The translations under genes and the position numbers were made by a program. Below are positions 54,589-61,000 of a stretch of DNA of 64,000 nt, in pieces; position 1 is the stretch's first letter, and every line of letters begins with the position of its first letter. The stretch comes from Flavobacteriaceae bacterium (GTDB lineage Bacteria; Bacteroidota; Bacteroidia; Flavobacteriales; Flavobacteriaceae): NCBI GenBank assembly GCA_004762155.1, contig SIHP01000007.1:223721-287720 (forward strand), written 5' to 3'. The notes under the pieces were generated by a model. It was not told where the DNA came from and ran no database searches. It saw nothing but the letters and a program-made list of their open reading frames with translations.

Positions 54589-55050
54589 TTAAATTTTAAT
54601 TTGTCGACCAATTTGTTGGTCTAGTGATATAAAAGTTTCTGTTCTAGAAACACCTTTAATGTTTTGGATATCTTTATTTAATAAATGCATTAAGTTTTCG
54701 TTGTTCTTACACATTATTTTAATAAAAATAGCATAATTACCAGTTGTATAATGACTTTCTACAATTTCTGGTATCTCTTTTAATCTTTTAATAGCGGACG
54801 AATATAAGCTAGATGAATCTAAATAAACACCAACAAAAGCAGTAGTTGTATATCCAAGTGCTTTTGGGTTTAGTGTCATTTTAAAACCGTCAATTAAGTC
54901 GGATTCTTCTAGTTTTCTTAATCGTTGATGAATTGCAGCTCCAGAAATACCAACCTCTCGGGCGATACTTAAAATAGGTGTACGTGCATCCTCTATTAAC
55001 CTTTTGATGATAATTTTATCTATACCATCTATTTTTAGCTTTTTAACCAT
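54589..55050 (-). CDS. Lrp/AsnC-family transcriptional regulator
   Basis: The 153-residue protein has a winged helix-turn-helix (IDKIIIKRLIEDARTPILSI, 20 residues; then AREVGISGAAIHQRLRKLEE, 20 residues) and an RAM-type ligand domain (TTAFVGVYLDSSS ... ESHYTTGNYAIFIKI). It is transcribed with the HupE/UreJ gene 15 bp downstream and has its own promoter. Effector unknown; amino acids are usual in the family. Confidence 0.95.
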   Translation of the reverse strand: MVKKLKIDGIDKIIIKRLIEDARTPILSIAREVGISGAAIHQRLRKLEESDLIDGFKMTLNPKALGYTTTAFVGVYLDSSSLYSSAIKRLKEIPEIVESHYTTGNYAIFIKIMCKNNENLMHLLNKDIQNIKGVSRTETFISLDQQIGRQIKI

Positions 55051-55057
55051 AGTATAA

Positions 55058-55065
55058 CAAATATA
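55058..55065 (-). promoter_or_regulatory. -7 box of the Lrp gene, likely leaderless
   Basis: TATATTTG on the minus strand ends 7 bp before the ATG at 55050. Confidence 0.6.
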
Positions 55066-55073
55066 TAAAAATA

Positions 55074-55102
55074 AAAAAATCCGCTAGGCTTAGCGGATTT
55101 TT
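55074..55102 (-). terminator. Terminator of the bacilliredoxin gene
   Basis: Arms AAATCCGCTA and TAGCGGATTT with a 4-base loop and A/T runs on both sides, 20 bp past the stop. Confidence 0.88.
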
Positions 55103-55123
55103 ATTATTTAAAATTTGTAGCTT

Positions 55124-55534
55124 TTAACAGTATTCGTTATAAGCTTGCGCTAAATTTTGAGCAATCATTTGTGCAGATCTACCTTCTATATGGTGACGTT
55201 CAAGCATATGAACTAATTTACCATCTTTAAATAAAGCGATAGCTGGAGATGATGGAGGAAAAGGAATCATATATTCACGAGCCTTAGCTGTAGATTCTTT
55301 TTCTACACCAGCAAAAACAGTCGTTAAGTTTGTTGGTACTTTATCTGCTCCTAAAGAAGCAATTGCTCCTGGTCTTGCAGTTCCAGCCGCACAACCACAA
55401 ACCGAGTTTACCATTACTAATGTAGTTCCTTCTTTAGCTAATGCGTGATCAACATCTTCTGCGCTATATAAAGCATCAAAGCCTGAATCAATTAATTGAT
55501 CACGCATTGGTTTTACTAATTCTTCTGGGTACAT
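55124..55534 (-). CDS. BrxA/BrxB-family bacilliredoxin
   Basis: The start at 55534 (MYPEELVKPM) is chosen because the -7 box at 55553 lies inside a 12-codon longer frame. The 136-residue protein has the family CGC motif in VNSVCGCAAGTARPG. Bacilliredoxins remove bacillithiol from oxidised proteins in Firmicutes; Bacteroidota homologues are common, some with bacillithiol-type thiols. It stands as a single gene with its own terminator. Confidence 0.93.
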   Translation of the reverse strand: MYPEELVKPMRDQLIDSGFDALYSAEDVDHALAKEGTTLVMVNSVCGCAAGTARPGAIASLGADKVPTNLTTVFAGVEKESTAKAREYMIPFPPSSPAIALFKDGKLVHMLERHHIEGRSAQMIAQNLAQAYNEYC

Positions 55535-55552
55535 AATTGTATTATTTTTATG

Positions 55553-55560
55553 CAAAGATA
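55553..55560 (-). promoter_or_regulatory. -7 box of the bacilliredoxin gene
   Basis: TATCTTTG on the minus strand, 18 bp before the chosen ATG. Confidence 0.65.
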
Positions 55561-55831
55561 CTTTTTTCATAAGAACTATTCAATACTATAGTTTAATGAA
55601 TGGTTTTTATTTGCTGAGTATTGGTTTTTTATTTAAAAAATCAATACTACTTGTTTTAAGTTGTTTTTAAGGGCTTAAATTGATTGTTTACTTAGAGTTT
55701 GTTGTGTTTTTTGAAAAAACAGCTTAAAATATTTATTTTGAAGGTTTTTGTATTGTGAAAACTTATTGTAAATACTTAAACTATTGTTTTTTGCGATGTG
55801 ATTTTATTTTTTATAACTAGTGCTATTGTTT

Positions 55832-55839
55832 TATCTTTG
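55832..55839 (+). promoter_or_regulatory. -7 box of the TerB-DnaJ gene
   Basis: TATCTTTG, 14 bp before the ATG. Confidence 0.6.
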
Positions 55840-55853
55840 AATAAAAAAAATAC

Positions 55854-56612
55854 ATGGCAAAATATATAAAATGGCTTGGAGCAGGTTTAGGCTTTACATT
55901 AGGAGGTCCAATAGGAGCAATTTTAGGTTATTTTTTAGGGAATGCTGTTGATGGTGATGCAAAAGAAATTGAAAGTAAGCAATACGAGAGACAAAAATCT
56001 GCACAAGAAAATAAACAAAAAGTAGATGCAACTCCAGGAGATTTTGAGGTTAGTTTATTGATCTTGGCATCTGTTGTTATTAAAGCTGATGGAAAAGTAG
56101 ATGAAGCAGAGCTGGAGTATGTTAGAGCGTATTTTATAAAAATGTATGGTAAAGAAAAAGCTAACAAAACATTTAAGCTTTTTAATGGGATCATTAAAAA
56201 GAAAATATCTACAAGGCAAGTTTCAATACAAATAAGAGAACATATGTCTCATGCCTCAAGATTACAGTTGATTCATTTTTTATTCGGAATAGCAAAAGCA
56301 GATGGGAATGTAGCGGCTTCAGAAGAAAAGGAGATACAAAAAATAGCTGGTTATTTTTATATAAGTGATCATGATTATGCTTCTATAAAAGCAATGTTCT
56401 ATAACGAGATAGATAGTGCGTATAAGATTTTAGAGATTACAAAAGAAGTGTCTGATGATGAGGTGAAAAGAGCGTATAGAAAAATGGCAAAAAAACACCA
56501 TCCTGATAGGGTTGTGAGTGTGAGTGAAGAGCATAAAAAAGGAGCAAAAGAAAAATTTCAAAGTATTCAAGAGGCTTACGAAAGTATTAAAAAAGAAAGA
56601 GGTTTTTCTTAA
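55854..56612 (+). CDS. TerB-DnaJ (DjlA-like) protein
   Basis: The 252-residue protein has an N-terminal Gly-rich hydrophobic segment (GAGLGFTLGGPIGAILGYFL, 20 residues), a TerB-type helical domain (residues 60-170; VVIKADGKVDEAELEYV and GIAKADGNVAASEEKEI) and a C-terminal J domain with the HPD tripeptide in KKHHPDRV. The layout is that of DjlA, a membrane-linked DnaK co-chaperone. It is a single gene. Confidence 0.92.
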   Translation: MAKYIKWLGAGLGFTLGGPIGAILGYFLGNAVDGDAKEIESKQYERQKSAQENKQKVDATPGDFEVSLLILASVVIKADGKVDEAELEYVRAYFIKMYGKEKANKTFKLFNGIIKKKISTRQVSIQIREHMSHASRLQLIHFLFGIAKADGNVAASEEKEIQKIAGYFYISDHDYASIKAMFYNEIDSAYKILEITKEVSDDEVKRAYRKMAKKHHPDRVVSVSEEHKKGAKEKFQSIQEAYESIKKERGFS

Positions 56613-56896
56613 ACCAATAGCTGTCTCTAGTTTATATAATTTCCATTTGTTTTTTTTTGTTAAATCTGAATTTCTATAGTAAATTTTTTGCTTTAAAATA
56701 AGCTTTTTTATAAACGTCATTACGATCGAAAAGCAATGTAGAGAAGTAATCTGTTTATGAATGTTTTATTTTTTTTAGTATTGGTATACAGCTACAAAAG
56801 GTTAGCGAAAAACGTAACTATAAAACATTGTAATATATTATTCCTGATTTTTTTTGGATACTTATCCTTATAGAATACTTAGTATAATGCATTTAT
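56613..56896. other. Intergenic stretch, no gene seen
   Basis: AT-rich DNA with T runs and no credible frame. No terminator of good quality was found after the TerB-DnaJ gene. Confidence 0.45.
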
Positions 56897-57139
56897 TTAC
56901 GCAAAGCTAAGCTTAATGTTTACATTGTACATCTTGTTGAATACAATAGCTATCTCAATTTACATAAAAGTAATTTTGTCGCGTACAATTGTAATCTCAA
57001 CTTACACAATAGCAATCTTATTGCGTACCTCAATAATCTCGTGTCCTACAACCGTAAATGTTTTACTACAATTACTAATCTCATTAACACTATTTCCATT
57101 CTTATTAATATTAATAACTGTTTTATTAAGGGGCTTGAC
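56897..57139 (-). pseudogene. Decayed gene remnant made of 42-bp (14-codon) repeats
   Basis: On the minus strand, units of exactly 42 bp begin with GAGAT at 57082, 57040, 56998 and 56956, with a weaker fifth unit at 57124-57083. They read as 14-residue repeats (EISNCSKTFTVVGH, EIIEVRNKIAIV, EITIVRDKITFM, EIAIVFNKMYNV) but two carry an in-frame TAA at codon 13. The frame ends in KLSFA and a TAA at 56897. This looks like the tail of a lost repeat protein. The family is not recognised. Confidence 0.5.
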
Positions 57140-58020
57140 TAATATAAGTTAAAGTTGATTAACTGTTTTTGTTTGAATGTTGATTATATGTAACCTTTAT
57201 AGATGTTTATAATGGGTGTTTTAATTATTATTTCCAACTAGATTTTGATGCGTTTTTTTAAGGAATCAATTTGGTTATTAATGAAGGTGTAATTGTAGGG
57301 GAAGAGTAAAAGAAATTATGTTAGGGGGTAGTTATTTAGTCGGATAAAGATTAAAAAAGATTGCTTTTTCTTGAATTAAAAAATGAAAACAAATACCTCC
57401 CAATTATTTAAATTTTAAATTCCTCTTTTTCATTTACGATTCCCTTAATTTATATTTGGTTTAAATAGGTTTTTATATTTTAGTTAACATATGTTAATAT
57501 ATTGTATATAAAAATGTATATTAGCTAAATGAGAGCAGTATATCTATTTATTTATGTTAAATTTTAGTATTCTGTTTTTTAAAAAAATAAAGTTAATTAA
57601 AACCCCCGAATTATGATTATAAGATATATCACTTAAATAAAAAATAGATGTCCTGTCTATTTCAGATTCCCTACTGTTTAAAAGTTAGAAAAAACTACTA
57701 TTTATTGTTGTTGATGTAATTGACGATTCTAATGTTACAAAAGTGTTTTAAAGAAATGATAATACAATAAGTTTCTTTAAATCAGTTTGCAATATTGTAG
57801 ACGTGATAGAAATAATGCACTAATAGTTTTTGTAAAAATTACTAGAGTAAATATAAATGCTAAGTGCGTTTGTATTTAAGTAAAGTTAAATCACGTATTG
57901 TTTTAAGGTAGTTTCAATAAAACAAAAATAGAACAAGAATTTTAGATCTTGTATTAGAGTATAAATGAATATTCATTTTTGGTTTATATCACTAAATGAA
58001 TTCAGAAAAAGTAGAATAAT
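57140..58020. other. Long intergenic stretch before the giant surface-protein gene
   Basis: No gene is seen. It holds one isolated copy of the 14-bp palindrome TTAACATATGTTAA, listed separately. No clear TAnnTTTG promoter for the gene at 58021 was found, so its transcription start is open. Confidence 0.45.
57484..57497. promoter_or_regulatory. Second perfect copy of the TTAACATATGTTAA palindrome
   Basis: Identical over 14 bp to the palindrome at 21828-21841 in the cassette region. It lies 524 bp upstream of the giant surface-protein gene. Being self-complementary and AT-rich, it could be a binding site or chance. Confidence 0.35.
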
Positions 58021-61000
58021 ATGAAAAAAAATACATTCCTGTTAAAAACAAGAGAAACAAAAAGATTATTTTCATTGTTTTTTCTTTTGTTTTTTATAGT
58101 ACAGTTTGTTAAAGCACAAACTTGTTCAATTTTTCCTCAGCCATATGAGCATTATGATGGTACAGCGGCAACTTATGATATTAATGAAATTACAATAAAC
58201 CGTTCGGATGTTGGAGCTGTTCAAGGTAATATAGATCTATCAAGTACTGTGTTTACTACTGGAACTGGTTCTTGTTTAGTATCAGGTTCACAAAACTATG
58301 GTAGCGCATCAAATCAATATGTTTGGTTAGATGACTCAGCAGGTAGTGATAGTGTTACTTATACATTTTCTGAGCCAGTAAATAGCATTGAAGCTTGGTT
58401 GCTTTTAGCAGGTAATGCTGATGAAGAAGGTTTTGATCAAGCGACTATAACTGCATCTTTAGATGCAGTTCCTGTAACACTTACACTTACTGAGCTTAAT
58501 GATACTTGTAATTTTGCAACAGTGAGTGGAGGTGTAGTTGAGGTGGCCACAACACCAACAGGAACGAACAGTTTAACAGATGTAGCTGTTGAGGTTTATG
58601 GTAGTCAGTCTTTTAATTCTTTAACAATTACGCTTTCTAGTGTAACAAATGGTTTTGGTTTTTTTATAGAGTTATGTCCAGAGTCAATTAATGGAGATAA
58701 AGATGGGGATACTATTACAGATAATGTAGATTTAGATGATGATAATGATGGGATTTTGGATACCGAAGAAGGTTGTTCTGATGTAGTATTTAATTATTTA
58801 AGTAACCCAAGTTTTGAAATTAATGATCCAACTGCATCAACAAGTTCTCGAGGTGATTATGGTCCAGGTACAGGAGCGGTTGGCGTTCAAGTGGATGATT
58901 GGGATTTAGTTTGGGGAACAGCTGATTTGTACGCTTCTAGTGCTACGGAAACTACCATACCTGGTTTTGCAGCATCAGATGGTGACTATTATGTAGGATT
59001 CCATTCTGGAGATGGTAATGCCGAATCGTACGATACAGATTCCGCTGATACCAGAGAGGTTCTCATTCATAATTTAGAAACATCACTAAGTGCAGGTGTA
59101 ACATATACTTTTTCATTTGACTTGGCTTCTACCGATTTTGACTCGATGGTGGGGGGAAGTACAGTAGCTCTTGAGTTTTATACTATAGATGATGATAGTG
59201 AGCCAGATGATGATAGTGATGGAATTCATAATTATTCAGACCTTGATTATATTGATGCTAACGATCTTTATCAAGATGGAACGGTTGTAGGGGCATTAGA
59301 TGATGGTAATCCAGGAATTACTTTTATAGGTGTTTCTGGTTCAGCGGGCTTATATGATGTTGATGGATGGACAACTTTGAGCTTTACTTTTACACCAACA
59401 AATGATGTTAATAGGTTACTTTTTACACCTACATCAGGAGTTTCAGAAGCGGCTTTAATGGATAACTTAATGCTAACAGCAGCAGGTTCTACTTCTACAT
59501 GTATAGATACAGATATGGATGGGATTGAAGATCGTTTAGACTTGGATAGCGATAATGATGGGTGTAGCGATACAGACGAAGCTTATGGAGATTCAAATAC
59601 TGATAATAATAATGATGGCACTTATGGGGGGATAATAACTCCATACGATTCAGGAAATCCAACTAATGCGGCAGGTGTAAATGCAGAAGGATTGGTAAAT
59701 GCAGCAGGAGTGACTGGTAGTGTTTATGATACTACACCAGATACCACAACAACACCAGCAGGAAATACATTTCAAATAGCAACAGAAGCAAGTGTAGATG
59801 CAACGGCTTTAATAGATCAATTGATAGTTGCTGGAGGAAGTACTTCTTTTACAATTACAAGTGCTACAGCAACTAGCACCGAAAGTTTTGATGCTTCAAG
59901 TCCATTTGATCCTGATTATAGCACAAGTCCAACTGATGTAAGTAGTGCATTAGTATATCAATGGCAAAAAAATGGAGTTGCTATAAATGATAGTACAGAT
60001 GGTGGAATATATGGAACAGTAGGTGGTGCAGATGCAAGTTATAATACAAGTACATTAGCTATTAGTGATGTAACAGGTTTAGATGGGAGTGTATATAATT
60101 TAGTTATAACACATCCAGATAATACATGTATTTCAATAGAAAATAGTGCTATTCTTTCTGTAGATCCAGATAATGATAATGACGGTGTTGGTGATGCAAC
60201 AGATTTAGATGATGATAATGATGGTGTTTTGGATACTGATGAATGTACTTTGTTAACTTCTTCAGTCATTTCTGGAAACAACACAACAACAGTCTTGGGT
60301 GCATTTGAAAGAGGTGTTAATAATCTTGTTGACTTTCAGGTGAATTCGGAGTATGCAGTTCAAAGACTTGCTTCTACTGAAGGATTACAGTTAAGGTGGG
60401 ATCAGGGAACGACAGATCCAATAACAACAATAGATTTGATATTAAGTCAACCAGTTTCTGGTTCTTTAAAAACTGTAACAGTTGGAAATGGAGCAGAGGG
60501 AGTTACGGTTGGAACTCAAAATGCATATAAAGAAATTACTGTAACGTGGCTTGGTGGTGGTTCTGCAGTTTTATATGATCCCTTGGATGAAGTTACAGGA
60601 AGGCAAACAGGAGACGTTTTGTCTTCGGGAGATGTTATAGAAATTAATAATGGAATTCGTTATTCTTTAAGTGATACAGAATGGACTTTAACTATAGACA
60701 TGTCTTCGGTAACTGTTTTTCCAACAACTATAGGGTATTCTGCAGATTCTAGTATAAACCCTTCAACAGCATATAATAGAGAGGGTTTTGCATTCTCGAC
60801 TTTTAATAGTTGTAATGATACAGATGGAGATGGAACACCAGATTATTTAGATGAAGACTCTGATAACGATGGTTGTTCAGATGCAGATGAAGCATATGGA
60901 GCATCAGGAACAGATAGCAATACAGATGGAACATATGGAGGTATAGTTGCAGTATACGATTCAGGAAATCCAACAAATGCTTCAGGAGTAAATGCAGAAG

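Noticed and set aside
55535..55570. N-terminal extension of the bacilliredoxin gene
   Set aside because: A TATCTTTG box lies within it; the conserved protein begins at MYPEELV.
56916..57152. Plus-strand 78-codon hydrophobic frame
   Set aside because: It is the opposite strand of the 42-bp repeat array; its composition follows from the repeat and there is no promoter.
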